64,000 nucleotides of DNA, taken from assembly GCF_001509475.1 (NCBI RefSeq), contig NZ_LLZG01000391.1:5350-69349 (forward strand). The letters are read 5' to 3'. Made by a program: the position numbers and the translations under genes. Below are positions 26,222 to 36,192 of the stretch, one piece after another; within the stretch, counting starts at the first letter, position 1; the number at the start of each line of letters is the position of its first letter. Source of the DNA: Streptomyces regalis. Its GTDB lineage: Bacteria > Actinomycetota > Actinomycetes > Streptomycetales > Streptomycetaceae. The notes beneath the pieces are model-generated. The model searched no databases and was not told where the DNA came from. It saw only the letters and a program-made list of their open reading frames with translations.

Positions 26222-26617
26222 TCAGACAATGACGGTCCGCTCGTTGCACCTGTCGTCGGTCGACGGGGCAGTGCCGTTGCGCCGACAGATCTGGATCGTG
26301 AGCACGTCCCCGGATTCGAACCAGGAACCGTACGAGGTCACGCCGCCGTTGTTGCTGCCGTTGGTGTCCTGGCCATGGACCACGAGGGCTCCGCCCAAGG
26401 ACTCGTTCCAGACGTCGGCCACGATCCGGCGGCCGTCCGCGTACGTGTCGTTCACGTACAGCCCGCCGGTCGAGGTGTTGAAGGTCGCGTAGCCGTAGGT
26501 GCTGGGGCTGGTGTAAACCGTCCAGCTGGTCGCGTGCGCCGTGCCCTGTGCCGGCAGACCGAGCGTTGCGGCCAGCCCGGAGACGAGGACGGCGGCGCGC
26601 TTGCCATGACGTGTCAT
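26222..26617 (-). CDS. Small secreted protein of unknown function
   Basis: The 131-residue product begins MTRHGKRAAVLVSGLAATLG and has a likely signal cleavage after AHA. The mature part is a Ser/Thr/Asn/Gly-rich beta protein with two Cys (QICRRNG, DDRCNERT) that could form a disulfide. ATG at 26617 follows GGGGGAAA. It resembles the many small secreted hypothetical proteins of Streptomyces; no function can be named. Confidence 0.75.
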   Translation of the reverse strand: MTRHGKRAAVLVSGLAATLGLPAQGTAHATSWTVYTSPSTYGYATFNTSTGGLYVNDTYADGRRIVADVWNESLGGALVVHGQDTNGSNNGGVTSYGSWFESGDVLTIQICRRNGTAPSTDDRCNERTVIV

Positions 26618-26762
26618 GTTTCCCCCACGGATCGGTGGTCGAGTCCCGCCCTTCGCGGGCTCGGCCACCACCGTGCAAGGCCGGGTTCGGGGAAAGCTGA
26701 CGGAAACCTTGAATCGCCTGGTCACCGTGCGGATGCTGGGCCACCGGTGACACCCCGGCCCG

Positions 26763-27806
26763 TCACGACCCGGCCGCCTCGTCCGGCGGCCCCGGGTCCG
26801 CCCGGCGGGCCCGGCTCGGCTGGACCCGCTTGGGCTCCCCCGGCATCTTCGGATACTCGGGCGGGTACGGCAGGTCGCCGAGGCCGTGGTCGCGTTCGTC
26901 CTTGTTGGCCAGCTCCAGCAGGGCGTCCAGCGAGTAGCGGTGGTCGTCCATGTCGGCGTGCACGTCGCCGAGTTCGGCGAAGCGCGCCGGCATGGTCGCG
27001 ATGTCGAAGTCGTGCGGGTGCGCCTCGCCGACCTCCTCCCAGCGCAGGGGAGCTGAGACCGGGGCGTGCGGGCGTGGGCGTACGGAATAGGCGGAGGCGA
27101 TCGTGCGGTCGCGGGCCGTCTGGTTGTAGTCGATGAAGATGCGTTCGCCCCGCTCCTCCTTCCACCACTTGATCGTCACCTGCTCGGGCATCCGGCGTTC
27201 CATCTCGCGGCCGACCGCGATGGCGGCGCGCCGGACCTGGGTGAACGTCCAGCGCGGCTCGATGGGCACGAAGACATGCAGGCCGCGCCCGCCGGACGTC
27301 TTGGGCCAACCGCGCAGGCCGCCGAACTCGTCCAGGACGGCGCGCAGTTCGTGGGCGGCGCGGACGGCGTCGTCGAAGTCGGTGCCGGGCTGCGGGTCGA
27401 GGTCGATGCGGAGTTCGTCGGGGCGGTCGACGTCGTCGCGGCGGACCGGCCAGGGGTGGAAGGTGAGCGTGCCGTACTGGGCGGCCCACAGGACGGCGGC
27501 CTCCTCGGTGGGGCACATCTCGTCGGCGCTGCGGCCGCTGGGGAAGGTGATGTGGGCGGTGGGGATCCAGTCGGGCATGTTCTTGGGCGCCCGCTTCTGG
27601 AAGAACCACTCGCCGGTCACGCCGTCCGGGTAGCGCTCCAGGGTGGTGGGGCGGTTGCGCAGGGCGCGCAGGATGCCGGGTCCGACGGCGACGTAGTAGC
27701 GGGCGAGGTCCAGCTTGGTGAAGCCGCGCTCGGGGAAGAAGATCTTGCCCGGGTTGGACAGGCGAACGGTCCGGCCGCCCGCTTGAAGTTCCACCGCTTC
27801 GCCCAT
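26763..27806 (-). CDS. NHEJ-type DNA polymerase/primase (LigD polymerase domain protein)
   Basis: The 347-residue protein is a stand-alone archaeo-eukaryotic primase-fold polymerase as found in LigD. Visible motifs are LSNPGKIFFPERGFTKLDLA at the start, ERYPDGVTGEWFFQKRAPKN, the metal-binding DELRIDLDPQPG, TSGGRGLHVFVPIEPRW and ERIFIDYNQTARDRTIASAY. It fills gaps and adds ribonucleotides at double-strand breaks. It is divergent from an ATP-dependent ligase 74 bases away, the usual Streptomyces arrangement for Ku-dependent end joining. No Ku gene is in the window. ATG at 27806 is the most likely start. Confidence 0.9.
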   Translation of the reverse strand: MGEAVELQAGGRTVRLSNPGKIFFPERGFTKLDLARYYVAVGPGILRALRNRPTTLERYPDGVTGEWFFQKRAPKNMPDWIPTAHITFPSGRSADEMCPTEEAAVLWAAQYGTLTFHPWPVRRDDVDRPDELRIDLDPQPGTDFDDAVRAAHELRAVLDEFGGLRGWPKTSGGRGLHVFVPIEPRWTFTQVRRAAIAVGREMERRMPEQVTIKWWKEERGERIFIDYNQTARDRTIASAYSVRPRPHAPVSAPLRWEEVGEAHPHDFDIATMPARFAELGDVHADMDDHRYSLDALLELANKDERDHGLGDLPYPPEYPKMPGEPKRVQPSRARRADPGPPDEAAGS

Positions 27807-27880
27807 GCGAGCCACGGTAGGCCGACCGGGCACACCTCGCACACCGGGCGGCACCGCCCGTGTGCGCGCAGAATCGGAGC

Positions 27881-28951
27881 ATGGACCTTCCGGTGATGCC
27901 GCCCGTGAAGCCGATGCTCGCCAAGTCGGTGGCGAAGATCCCGCCGGGCATGCAGTACGAGGCGAAGTGGGACGGGTTCCGGGCGATCGTGTTCCGTGAC
28001 GGGGACGAGGTCGAGCTGGGGAGTCGTACCGGCAAGCCGTTGACCAGGTATTTTCCCGAACTGGCTGCGGGGCTGAAGGAGCGGCTGCCCGAGCGGTGCG
28101 TGCTGGACGGGGAGATCGTCATCGCGCGGGAGGGGCGGCTGGACTTCGACGCGCTGACCGAGCGCATCCACCCGGCCGACTCCCGGGTGCGGATGCTGGC
28201 CGAGAAGACGCCGGCGTCGTTCGTGGCCTTCGACCTGCTGGCGCTGGCGGACGAGTCGCTGCTGGAGACCCCGCTGGCGGACCGGCGGGCGCTGCTCACC
28301 ATGGCACTGTCCGGGGTGACGGCGCCGGTCCACGTGGCGCCGGCGACGACCGACCTCGCGACGGCCCAGGGGTGGTTCGAGCAGTACGAGGGGGCCGGAC
28401 TGGACGGTGTCATCGCCAAGCCGCTCACCCTGCGCTATCTCCAGGACGAGCGCGCCATGTTCAAGATCAAGCACGAGCGGACGGCGGACGTCGTCGTCGC
28501 GGGCTACCGCCTCCACAAGAGCGGACCGGTGGTGGGGTCCCTGCTGCTCGGTCTCTACGACGACCGGTGCGCCCTGCAGCACGTGGGCGTGTCGGCCGCG
28601 TTCTCCATGAAGCGGCGCGCCGAACTGGTCGAGGAACTGGAGCCGCTGCGCATGGCGGACGTCACGGGGCACCCCTGGGCGGCCTGGTCCGACGAGGCGG
28701 CCCACGAGTCGGCCCGGCTGCCGGGCGCGCCGAGCCGCTGGTCGGGCAAGAAGGACCTGTCCTGGGTGCCACTCCGGCCGGAGCGGGTCGCCGAGGTGGC
28801 GTACGACCACATGGAGAACGGCGTGCGTTTCCGGCACACGGCCCGCTTCCGCCGCTGGCGCCCGGACCGCACCCCCGAGAGCTGCACCTACTCGCAGTTG
28901 GAGGAGCCGGTGCGCTACGACCTCGCGGAGATCTTCGCTCCGCAGGCCTGA
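27881..28951 (+). CDS. ATP-dependent DNA ligase (LigC/LigD-ligase type)
   Basis: The 356-residue enzyme seals DNA nicks using ATP. Motif I is EAKWDGFRAI with the adenylated Lys at about 30; then ELGSRTGKPLTRYFPEL, VLDGEIVIAREGRLDFDAL (motif III region), DGVIAKPLTLRYLQDERAMF (motif IV) and FKIKHERTADVVVAGYRLHK (motif V). An OB-fold follows in the C-terminal third. Start is the ATG at 27881; ATG at 27896 is an alternative closer to the conserved region. Divergent pairing with the primase-polymerase supports a role in end joining. Confidence 0.92.
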   Translation: MDLPVMPPVKPMLAKSVAKIPPGMQYEAKWDGFRAIVFRDGDEVELGSRTGKPLTRYFPELAAGLKERLPERCVLDGEIVIAREGRLDFDALTERIHPADSRVRMLAEKTPASFVAFDLLALADESLLETPLADRRALLTMALSGVTAPVHVAPATTDLATAQGWFEQYEGAGLDGVIAKPLTLRYLQDERAMFKIKHERTADVVVAGYRLHKSGPVVGSLLLGLYDDRCALQHVGVSAAFSMKRRAELVEELEPLRMADVTGHPWAAWSDEAAHESARLPGAPSRWSGKKDLSWVPLRPERVAEVAYDHMENGVRFRHTARFRRWRPDRTPESCTYSQLEEPVRYDLAEIFAPQA

Positions 28952-28971
28952 TGGGCGGGCTGGAACAGGAG

Positions 28972-30162
28972 TCAGGGCTGCATCAGCACCTTCACCGCGC
29001 CCTCCTGCTTGCGCTGGAACATCTCGTACGCGTGCGGGGCGTCGCTCAGCGGCACGCGGTGCGTGGCGAAGTCGTCGACGCCCAGGGGGTCCTCGTCCGT
29101 CAGGTACGGCAGGATGTCGTCGCTCCAGCGGCGTACGTTGGCCTGCCCCATGCGGAGCTGGATCTGCTTGTCGAACAGGGTGAGCAGAGGTATCGGGTCA
29201 GCGGTGCCGCCGTACACGCCGGACAGGGAGATCGTGCCGCCGCGCCGCACCAGGTCGATGGCGGTGTGGAGGGCGGCGAGCCGGTCGATGCTGAAACGTT
29301 CGGCGAGCGGGCCGCTCAGCTTGCGGGGCAGCATCGCCGAGGCCTGCTGGGCCAGCCGGGCGGCCGCGCTGCCGTGGGCCTCGGTACCGACCGCGTCGAT
29401 CACGGCGTCGGGGCCGCGGCCGTCGGTCTCGTCGCGGATGGCCGCCACGAGTTCCTTCTCGGTGTGGAAACTCCTCAGGTCGTACGTCTCCACGCCCCGC
29501 TCGCGTGCCCGCTGCAGCCGCTCGGGGACCAGATCCACGCCGAACACCCGCCCCGCACCGCGTACCTGGGCGACCCGGCAGGCCATGTCGCCGATGGGGC
29601 CGAGGCCGAGCACGGCGATGCTGCCGCCCTCCGGGATCTCGGCGTAGCGGACCGCCTGCCAAGCGGTGGGCAGGACGTCGGAGAGGTAGATGAACCGGTC
29701 GTCGGGCGGGCCTTCCGGGATCTTGATCGGGCCGAACTGCGCCTGCGGGACCCGCAGATACTCGGCCTGGGCGCCCGGCACCGCGCCGTACAAACGGGTG
29801 TAGCCGAACAGGGCGGCGCCCATGTGCTCGCCGGTGACCTGGGTGGTCTCGCACTGGGTAGGCAGCCCGGTCAGGCACATCCAGCAGTTGCCGCAGGCGA
29901 TCTGGAAAGGCACCACGACCCGGTCCCCCGCCTGCAGGTCAGGCACCCCGGCGCCGACCTCCTCGACGATGCCGATCGGCTCGTGGCCGAGGATGTCGCC
30001 CGGCGTCATGAACGGGGTGAGCACCTCGTACAGATGCAGGTCGGAGCCGCACAGCCCGGTGGAGGTGATGCGGATGACCGCGTCGGTCGGCTCCTGGATC
30101 GTCGGGTCCGGCACGTCCTCCACGCGCACGTCCCGCTTGCCCTGCCACGTCACTGCCCTCAT
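28972..30162 (-). CDS. Zinc-dependent alcohol dehydrogenase (MDR family)
   Basis: The 396-residue protein has the catalytic zinc segment STGLCGSDLHLYEVL and GHEPIGIVEEVG, the structural-zinc loop CGNCWMCLTGLPTQC, and the Rossmann motif VLGLGPIGDMACRVAQVRGA. A central insert around residues 120-160 (GYTRLYGAVPGAQAEYLRVP) and the LPTAWQAV motif match the glutathione-independent formaldehyde dehydrogenase-like branch. ATG at 30162 with GGAGGGAG upstream is preferred to the GTG at 30183. Substrate is unknown. It is convergent with the ligase gene. Confidence 0.88.
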   Translation of the reverse strand: MRAVTWQGKRDVRVEDVPDPTIQEPTDAVIRITSTGLCGSDLHLYEVLTPFMTPGDILGHEPIGIVEEVGAGVPDLQAGDRVVVPFQIACGNCWMCLTGLPTQCETTQVTGEHMGAALFGYTRLYGAVPGAQAEYLRVPQAQFGPIKIPEGPPDDRFIYLSDVLPTAWQAVRYAEIPEGGSIAVLGLGPIGDMACRVAQVRGAGRVFGVDLVPERLQRARERGVETYDLRSFHTEKELVAAIRDETDGRGPDAVIDAVGTEAHGSAAARLAQQASAMLPRKLSGPLAERFSIDRLAALHTAIDLVRRGGTISLSGVYGGTADPIPLLTLFDKQIQLRMGQANVRRWSDDILPYLTDEDPLGVDDFATHRVPLSDAPHAYEMFQRKQEGAVKVLMQP

Positions 30163-30420
30163 CGCCCGCGCTCCCTCCGTCACGTGTACGCGTCCGCTCG
30201 TGCGGTGGCCGCCGGGTACCCCGGCGCTCTCCCGCCGAACCGCTCGGACGGGCCCACGACGGGCCCCGCAGGCCGGCCGTCCGCACCCGCCCGCCGACCG
30301 GCTGTCCGCGCCAGGGCCGATCGGCGTATGGCGAGCACACAGTCGGTACCGATCGGGTATGGCCTCCTATGAACTGATAAGCACACAATTAACGACACAG
30401 ACAGGGCGGGGTGACTGCGG

Positions 30421-31419
30421 GTGACAATAGTGGGCAGGCAACGAGGGGCGCGCACGAGACGCGCCACAACCATGGCGGGGCTGCTGGCCGCCGCACTGAC
30501 GGCTTCTCTGGCGGCCGGCTGCGCGACGTCCGACGGCCTGCGCGACGACGGCCGCAGCCTGGGGCGTCCGCCGTCGCCGGGTGAGAGCGAGAGCCGCGCG
30601 AACGGCGCCTCGGTGCTCGCCGTGAAGATCGACAACGTCCGCGCCGCCCGACCCCAGACGGGCCTGAACGCCGCGGACATCGTGTACGTCGAGCAGGTCG
30701 AGGCCGGACTGAGCCGCCTGATGGCGGTGTACGCACAGAAGCTGCCGCCGGTCATCGGGCCGGTGCGCAGCGCACGCGAGAGCGACCTGGAGCTCCTGGG
30801 CCAGTTCGACCGGCCGACGCTCGCCTTCTCCGGTGCACAGGGCAAGCTCCTGCCGCTGATCGACAGGGCACCGCTGCGGGCCGAGCCGCCCGAAAAGGCG
30901 ACCGGCGCGTACTTCCGCGGCAAGGTCAGGCCTTCGCCGCACAACCTCTATCTGCGACCCGGCCGGCTGATGCCCTCCGCCCCGGGCACCTCCGCCCTGA
31001 CGACCGACTTCCGCTTCGGCGCGGCCCCCGAGGGCGGCAAGCCCGAGACCTCGCGGACGGTGCGCTTCCCGGCGGCCCGGTTCACCTTCACCTGGTCCGA
31101 GAGCCAGGGCCGCTGGCTGGTCGCCATGGACGGCACGTCCGCCACGACGACGGACGGGGGGCGGTTGGCGGCCGGCACGGTCGTCGTGCAGTACGTGAAG
31201 GTACGCAAGTCCGACTTCCACGACTCCGCCGGCAACTACACGCCGTACACCGAGACCGTGGGCTCCGGGCGGGCGAAGGTACTGCGCGACGGGCGCGCCT
31301 ACGACGTCAACTGGAAGCGTCCGAAGGCCACGGACGGCACCAGGTTCACGACCGACGACGGCAAGCCGGTGAACTTCCAGCACGGCCAGGTGTGGGTGGT
31401 GTTTGCGAAGGCGTCCTGA
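30421..31419 (+). CDS. DUF3048 family lipoprotein (YerB-like)
   Basis: The 332-residue protein begins at GTG 30421 with a lipoprotein signal (MAGLLAAALTASLAAGCATS; lipobox LAAGC). The DUF3048 N-terminal domain shows VLAVKIDNVRAARPQTGLNA, ADIVYVEQVEAGLSRLMAVY and PVIGPVRSARESDLELL; the C-terminal domain shows VVQYVKVRKSDFHDSAGNYT and GQVWVVFAK. These proteins are membrane-anchored and of unknown function, perhaps related to cell-wall or L,D-transpeptidase systems. It is divergent from the alcohol dehydrogenase. Confidence 0.88.
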   Translation: MTIVGRQRGARTRRATTMAGLLAAALTASLAAGCATSDGLRDDGRSLGRPPSPGESESRANGASVLAVKIDNVRAARPQTGLNAADIVYVEQVEAGLSRLMAVYAQKLPPVIGPVRSARESDLELLGQFDRPTLAFSGAQGKLLPLIDRAPLRAEPPEKATGAYFRGKVRPSPHNLYLRPGRLMPSAPGTSALTTDFRFGAAPEGGKPETSRTVRFPAARFTFTWSESQGRWLVAMDGTSATTTDGGRLAAGTVVVQYVKVRKSDFHDSAGNYTPYTETVGSGRAKVLRDGRAYDVNWKRPKATDGTRFTTDDGKPVNFQHGQVWVVFAKAS

Positions 31420-31495
31420 GCATGGCGAGCGTCCGGACGGCGAGCTTGCGGGGAAGGCGATGAGCTCGTGGGGAAACCGTCTTCGGGGCCGCGCA

Positions 31496-31960
31496 TCAGC
31501 CTTGTGCGACGAGGGGTTCGGCCGGGTTGCGGAGCCCTTCGGCCGCGTCCGCGACCCGCCGGATCAGGTCGAAGAACAGGGTCTGCTCCTCGGCGGAGAG
31601 CGGGGCCAGGAAGACCTGGTTCATCCGAGCCGTGCGGACGGTCAGCTTCTTGTGCGTGCGCAGCCCGTCGTCCGTCAGGCGCAGCAGGGAGCGACGGCCG
31701 TCCTGGGGGTCGCGGACCTTGTCGAGCAGCCCGCGGCGGCCGAGCCGGCTGATCACCTCAGCGATGGTGGACCGGTCGAGCCCCACCCGCTCCCCCACCG
31801 TCCGCTGGTCCAGTCCCGGCTCGGCGACGAGCGTGTTGAGGACGGCGAACTGCGGCGAGGTGATCTCCTCGGAGACCATCGTGTTCCACAGCAGGTAGTG
31901 CGCCTGCTGGAGCCGCCGGGCGAGGTGCCCGGGGTGGGTCGTGAGGTCCACCGCGGCCAT
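31496..31960 (-). CDS. pcaV: PcaV, MarR-family repressor of the protocatechuate operon
   Basis: The 154-residue protein has a winged-helix MarR domain with DQRTVGERVGLDRSTIAEVI (recognition region about 50-72) and the wing RDPQDGRRSLLRLTDDG. It lies next to and divergent from pcaI. MarR proteins in this position in Streptomyces (PcaV) bind protocatechuate and repress the pca genes. The perfect palindrome TACTCAG-N4-CTGAGTA in front of pcaI is its probable operator. The name rests on family plus position. Confidence 0.88.
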   Translation of the reverse strand: MAAVDLTTHPGHLARRLQQAHYLLWNTMVSEEITSPQFAVLNTLVAEPGLDQRTVGERVGLDRSTIAEVISRLGRRGLLDKVRDPQDGRRSLLRLTDDGLRTHKKLTVRTARMNQVFLAPLSAEEQTLFFDLIRRVADAAEGLRNPAEPLVAQG

Positions 31961-32112
31961 GTGCGCTCCCGAGGTCGAATTCGTTGGTGTACTGACGATA
32001 GCCGCAGGCGCCCATTCCTGTCTCCATCACCCACTCCCTCCTGGCCTGCATCGATTCCTAGGTCTTGACGCGCGACCGCCCCAGTGGCAGCGTGATGGCA
32101 ACCTCGCTGAAA

Positions 32113-32130
32113 TACTCAGTGCCCTGAGTA
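32113..32130. promoter_or_regulatory. Probable PcaV operator
   Basis: A perfect inverted repeat TACTCAG-tgcc-CTGAGTA, 18 bp, lies 22 bases before the pcaI start and 152 bases from the pcaV start. A repressor bound here would block the pcaI promoter or early elongation. Confidence 0.8.
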
Positions 32131-32152
32131 ATTGGAGAGATGGGGCTTACGG

Positions 32153-32932
32153 ATGGACAAGGTGGTCGCCACAGCCGCTGAGGCAGTGGCCGATGTGCCC
32201 GAGGGCGCTTCGCTCGCGGTGGGCGGTTTCGGGCTGAGTGGTGTGCCGAACGTGCTCATCCAGGCCCTGTACGACCAGGGCACCGGCGGACTGTCGGTGG
32301 TCTCCAACAACTGCGGGGCGATGGACTCCGGCCTCGCGATCCTGCTCGCTGCCGGGCGGATCTCCCGCGTGACCGGCTCCTACATCGGTGCCAACAAGGA
32401 GTTCGCCCGCCAGTACCTGGCCGGTGAGCTGGAGGTGGAGATGATCCCGCAGGGCACGCTCGCCGAGCGGCTCCGGGCGGGCGGAGCAGGGATCCCCGCG
32501 TTCTTCACGCCGGCCGGCGTGGGTACACAGGTCGCCGACGGCGGGCTCCCCTGGCGCTACGACGGACAGGGCGGCATCGCGCTGGCCTCGCCGCCGAAGG
32601 AGGTGCGGGAGTTCGACGGCGTCGAGTATGTGCTGGAGCGGGGCATCCGTACCGACTTCGCGCTCGTCCGGGCGGCGAAGGGCGACCGGCACGGCAACCT
32701 GGTCTTCAACAGGTCCACCCGGAACTTCAACCCGCTGGCGGCCATGGCGGGCCGGATCACCGTCGCCGAGGTGGAGGAGCTGGTGGAGCCCGGCGAGCTC
32801 GACCCGGACGCGGTGCATCTGCCGGGGATCTTCGTGCAGCGGGTCGTCGCGCTGACCCCGGAGCAGGCGGCGGACAAGCAGATCGAACGGCGCACGGTTT
32901 CCGCGCCTGCGGCACAAGGGACGGTGGGCTAG
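32153..32932 (+). CDS. pcaI: 3-oxoadipate CoA-transferase subunit A
   Basis: The 259-residue subunit contains the family I CoA-transferase alpha motif [40 protein letters not shown] and [20 protein letters not shown], and later [18 protein letters not shown]. With PcaJ it moves CoA from succinyl-CoA to 3-oxoadipate, the penultimate step of the beta-ketoadipate pathway. ATG at 32153 is used; the region just upstream holds the operator. It is the first gene of the pca operon and is separated by 2 bases from pcaJ. Confidence 0.93.
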   Translation: MDKVVATAAEAVADVPEGASLAVGGFGLSGVPNVLIQALYDQGTGGLSVVSNNCGAMDSGLAILLAAGRISRVTGSYIGANKEFARQYLAGELEVEMIPQGTLAERLRAGGAGIPAFFTPAGVGTQVADGGLPWRYDGQGGIALASPPKEVREFDGVEYVLERGIRTDFALVRAAKGDRHGNLVFNRSTRNFNPLAAMAGRITVAEVEELVEPGELDPDAVHLPGIFVQRVVALTPEQAADKQIERRTVSAPAAQGTVG

Positions 32933-32934
32933 TC

Positions 32935-33579
32935 ATGGCGTGGACGCGGGAAGAGATGGCCGCGCGGGCCGCACGCGAGCTGGAGGACGGGCAGTACGTC
33001 AACCTCGGCATCGGGCTGCCGACCCTGATCCCGAACTACCTGCCCGAGGGCGTCGAGGTGATCCTCGAGTCCGAGAACGGCATCCTGGGCACCGGCCCCT
33101 ACCCCACCGAGGATCAGGTGGATGCGGATCTGATCAACGCGGGCAAGGAGACTGTCACCGTGCTGCCGGGGGCGTCCTTCTTCGACTCGGCGCTGTCGTT
33201 CTCCATGATCCGCGGCGGCCACATCGACGTCGCCGTGCTGGGCGCGATGCAGGTCTCCGCCACCGGTGACCTGGCGAACTGGGCCATCCCCGGCAAGATG
33301 ATCACCGGGATCGGCGGGGCGATGGACCTGGTCCACGGGGCCCGCACGGTCATCGTGGTGATGACCCATACCGCCAAGGACGGCAGCCCGAAGATCCTCA
33401 CCGAGTGCGCGCTGCCGCTCACCGGCAAGGCGTGCGTGAACCGGGTCATCACCGACCTCGGCGTGATCGACGTGACACCGGAGGGGCTGGTGTTGACCGA
33501 GGTCGCCCCCGCAGTCGCCGTCGACGACGTCATCGCGAAGACCGACGCCAAGCTGACCGTCGCGGAGGACCTGCTGTGA
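32935..33579 (+). CDS. pcaJ: 3-oxoadipate CoA-transferase subunit B
   Basis: The 214-residue beta subunit has [20 protein letters not shown] and the catalytic motif ESENGILG (Glu47 carries the CoA thioester in the family), [20 protein letters not shown] and [17 protein letters not shown]. Forms the heteromeric transferase with PcaI. Its TGA overlaps the GTG of pcaF by 4 bases, indicating coupled translation. Confidence 0.93.
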   Translation: MAWTREEMAARAARELEDGQYVNLGIGLPTLIPNYLPEGVEVILESENGILGTGPYPTEDQVDADLINAGKETVTVLPGASFFDSALSFSMIRGGHIDVAVLGAMQVSATGDLANWAIPGKMITGIGGAMDLVHGARTVIVVMTHTAKDGSPKILTECALPLTGKACVNRVITDLGVIDVTPEGLVLTEVAPAVAVDDVIAKTDAKLTVAEDLL

Positions 33580-34778
33580 ACCCGGTGTACATCGTCGACG
33601 CGGTCCGCACCCCGATCGGCCGCTACAACGGCGCCCTCGCCTCCGTCCGCCCGGACGACCTCGGCGCCCACGCCATCCGCGAACTCCTCGCCCGGACCCC
33701 GGAGTTGGACCCGTCCCGCATCGAGGACGTGTACTTCGGCAACGCCAACGGCGCGGGCGAGGAGAACCGCAACGTCGGCCGCATGGCCGCCCTCCTCGCC
33801 GGGCTCCCCACGTCCGTGCCGGGCGTCACCGTCAACCGGCTGTGCGCCTCCGGCCTGGAGGCCGTCATCCAGGCGGCCCGCGCCATCGCGGTCGGGGACG
33901 CCTCCATCGCCGTGGCCGGCGGGGTCGAGTCGATGACCAGGGCGCCGTATGTACTGCCCAAGTCGGACAGGCCGTTTCCCGCCGGGCACACCGAGCTGTA
34001 CTCCACCACCCTGGGCTGGCGCATGGTCAACCCGAGGATGGAACCGCAGTGGACCATCCCGCTCGGTGAGTCGGCCGAGCTCATCGCGGACAAGCACAAG
34101 ATCAGCCGGGAGCAGCAGGACGAGTTCGCGCTGGCCTCGCATCGGAAGGCCGCCGAGGCCCAGCAGGCGGGCCTGTTCGACGCCGAACTCGCACCCGTGC
34201 CGATCCCGCAGCGCAAGGGCGACCCGGTCCTCTTCGCCGCCGACGAATGCGTCCGCGCGGACGCCTCCCTGCCGGCGATGGCCAAGCTCAAGCCGTCGTT
34301 CCGCAAAGAGGACGGCACCGTCACGGCGGGCAATGCGTCGCCGCTCAACGACGGCGCCGCCGCGCTGCTGCTGGTCGACGAGGAGGGCCTGAAGGCCACC
34401 GGCCGCGAACCCCTCGCCCGTATCTCCGCCACCGGCGTCAACGCCCTCGACCCGCACTACTTCGGCCTCGCCCCCGTGGAGGCCGTCAACCGGGCCCTCG
34501 CCAAGGCGGGCAAGGAATTCGGCGATCTGTCGGTGCTGGAGCTCAACGAGGCCTTCGCCGCCCAGGTCCTGGGCTGTGTCGCCGAATGGCCCGAGTTCGA
34601 CCCGGCCGTCCTCAACCCGCAGGGCGGTGCCATCGCCCTCGGCCACCCACTCGGCGCCTCCGGCGCCCGCCTCGCCGGCACCGTCGCCCACCAACTGGCC
34701 CGCAGGGGCAACGGAGTCGGCGTCGCCACCCTCTGCATCGGCGTGGGCCAGGGCCTCGCCCTCGTCCTCGAACGCTAA
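33576..34778 (+). CDS. pcaF: 3-oxoadipyl-CoA thiolase
   Basis: The 400-residue thiolase splits 3-oxoadipyl-CoA into succinyl-CoA and acetyl-CoA. Active-site Cys90 is in [12 protein letters not shown], the conserved His is in [16 protein letters not shown] (about 357) and the second Cys is in [10 protein letters not shown] (about 387). GTG at 33576 overlaps the pcaJ stop; a second GTG nine bases later is possible. The operon context separates it from acetyl-CoA acetyltransferases. Confidence 0.92.
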   Translation: MNPVYIVDAVRTPIGRYNGALASVRPDDLGAHAIRELLARTPELDPSRIEDVYFGNANGAGEENRNVGRMAALLAGLPTSVPGVTVNRLCASGLEAVIQAARAIAVGDASIAVAGGVESMTRAPYVLPKSDRPFPAGHTELYSTTLGWRMVNPRMEPQWTIPLGESAELIADKHKISREQQDEFALASHRKAAEAQQAGLFDAELAPVPIPQRKGDPVLFAADECVRADASLPAMAKLKPSFRKEDGTVTAGNASPLNDGAAALLLVDEEGLKATGREPLARISATGVNALDPHYFGLAPVEAVNRALAKAGKEFGDLSVLELNEAFAAQVLGCVAEWPEFDPAVLNPQGGAIALGHPLGASGARLAGTVAHQLARRGNGVGVATLCIGVGQGLALVLER

Positions 34779-34806
34779 GAACACCCAGGAACCCGCAGGG
34801 ACCCCC

Positions 34807-35580
34807 ATGACTCTCACCCAGCACGACATCGACCAGGAGATCGCGGCCGAGCACGCCGCCTACGAGAAGCGGGTCGCCGACGGAGCCCCCGTCGAGCACC
34901 AGCCGCGGCGCGACTACGCGCCGTACCGCTCCTCCGTGCTGCGCCACCCCAAGCAGCCGCCCATCGCGATCGACGTCACCAAGGACCCGGAGCTGGTGGA
35001 GCTTTCCTCCCCCGCCTTCGGTGAGCGCGACATCACCGAGATCGACAACGACCTCACCAAGCAGCACAACGGCGAGCCGATCGGTGAGCGCATCACCGTC
35101 TCCGGCCGCCTCCTCGACCGCGACGGCCGTCCGATCCGCGGCCAGCTCATCGAGATCTGGCAGGCGAACTCGGCCGGCCGCTACGCCCACCAGCGCGAGC
35201 AGCACGACGCCCCGCTGGACCCGAACTTCACGGGCGTCGGCCGCACGCTGACGGACGACAGCGGCTTCTACGAGTTCACCACCATCCAGCCGGGCCCGTA
35301 CCCGTGGCGCCAGCACGTCAACGCCTGGCGGCCGGCGCACATCCACTTCTCGCTCTTCGGCACGGCGTTCACCCAGCGGCTCGTGACGCAGATGTACTTC
35401 CCCAGCGACCCGCTGTTCCCGTACGACCCGATCATCCAGTCGGTGACGGACGACGCGGCCCGCCAGCGGCTGGTCGCCACCTACGACCACAGCCTGTCCG
35501 TGCCGGAGTTCTCGATGGGCTACCACTGGGACATCGTGCTCGACGGGCCGAACGCCACCTGGATCGAAGAAGGGCGCTGA
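34807..35580 (+). CDS. pcaH: Protocatechuate 3,4-dioxygenase beta subunit
   Basis: The 257-residue subunit carries the non-haem Fe(III) site of the ring-cleaving dioxygenase. The four ligands are visible with the exact family spacing: Tyr126 (GRYAHQR), Tyr165 (GPYPWRQH), His178 and His180 (RPAHIHF). It cleaves protocatechuate to 3-carboxy-cis,cis-muconate with PcaG. A short gap (28 bases) follows pcaF and six bases precede pcaG. Confidence 0.95.
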   Translation: MTLTQHDIDQEIAAEHAAYEKRVADGAPVEHQPRRDYAPYRSSVLRHPKQPPIAIDVTKDPELVELSSPAFGERDITEIDNDLTKQHNGEPIGERITVSGRLLDRDGRPIRGQLIEIWQANSAGRYAHQREQHDAPLDPNFTGVGRTLTDDSGFYEFTTIQPGPYPWRQHVNAWRPAHIHFSLFGTAFTQRLVTQMYFPSDPLFPYDPIIQSVTDDAARQRLVATYDHSLSVPEFSMGYHWDIVLDGPNATWIEEGR

Positions 35581-35586
35581 CCTGCC

Positions 35587-36192
35587 ATGACGAAGATCGA
35601 CACGAGCCGTCCCGAGACCGTGCTCCCGACCCCGTCGCACACGGTGGGCCCCTTCTACGGCCACGCCCTGCCCTTCCCCGGCGGCGGCGACATCGCCCCG
35701 ATCGGCCACCCCGACACGATCGCGCTGCAGGGATACGTCCACGACGGCGAGGGCAACCCGCTGCCGGACGCGTTCGTGGAGCTGTGGGGTCCCGACCCGG
35801 GCGGCAACCTGTCGCAGGTCGACGGCTCGATGCGGCGGGACCCGGCGAGCGGTGGCTTCCTGGGCCGCAACGGCGTGGAGTTCACCGGCTGGGGCCGGAT
35901 CCAGACGGACGCAGGCGGCCACTGGACGGCGCGGACGCTGCGGCCCGGGGCGCGCGGGCAGAGCGCGCCGTACATCAGCGTGTGCGTCTTCGCGCGCGGG
36001 CTGCTCGTGCACCTGTTCACCCGGATCTACCTGCCGGGCGACGAGGCGGCGCTCGCGGCCGATCCGCTGCTCTCCCGGGTGGCGCCGGAGCGGCGCGGCA
36101 CGCTGATCGCGCGGGAGGAGCGCGCGGACACCTACCGTTTCGACATCCGCCTTCAGGGCGAAGGCGAGACGGTCTTCCTGGAGTTCCAGTGA
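35587..36192 (+). CDS. pcaG: Protocatechuate 3,4-dioxygenase alpha subunit
   Basis: The 201-residue subunit starts LPTPSHTVGPFYGHALPFPG after a short leader and contains PLPDAFVELWGPDPGGN, APYISVCVFARGLLVHLFTR and LPGDEAALAADPLLSRV, typical of the alpha chain that buries the beta-chain iron. It has no iron-ligand Tyr/His set of its own. Its stop overlaps the GTG of pcaB by 4 bases. Confidence 0.93.
   Translation: MTKIDTSRPETVLPTPSHTVGPFYGHALPFPGGGDIAPIGHPDTIALQGYVHDGEGNPLPDAFVELWGPDPGGNLSQVDGSMRRDPASGGFLGRNGVEFTGWGRIQTDAGGHWTARTLRPGARGQSAPYISVCVFARGLLVHLFTRIYLPGDEAALAADPLLSRVAPERRGTLIAREERADTYRFDIRLQGEGETVFLEFQ

Noticed and set aside
28096..30372. 758-codon plus-strand frame across the ligase and alcohol dehydrogenase genes
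   Set aside because: It changes from a shifted reading of the ligase to an antisense reading of the dehydrogenase and has no domain of its own.
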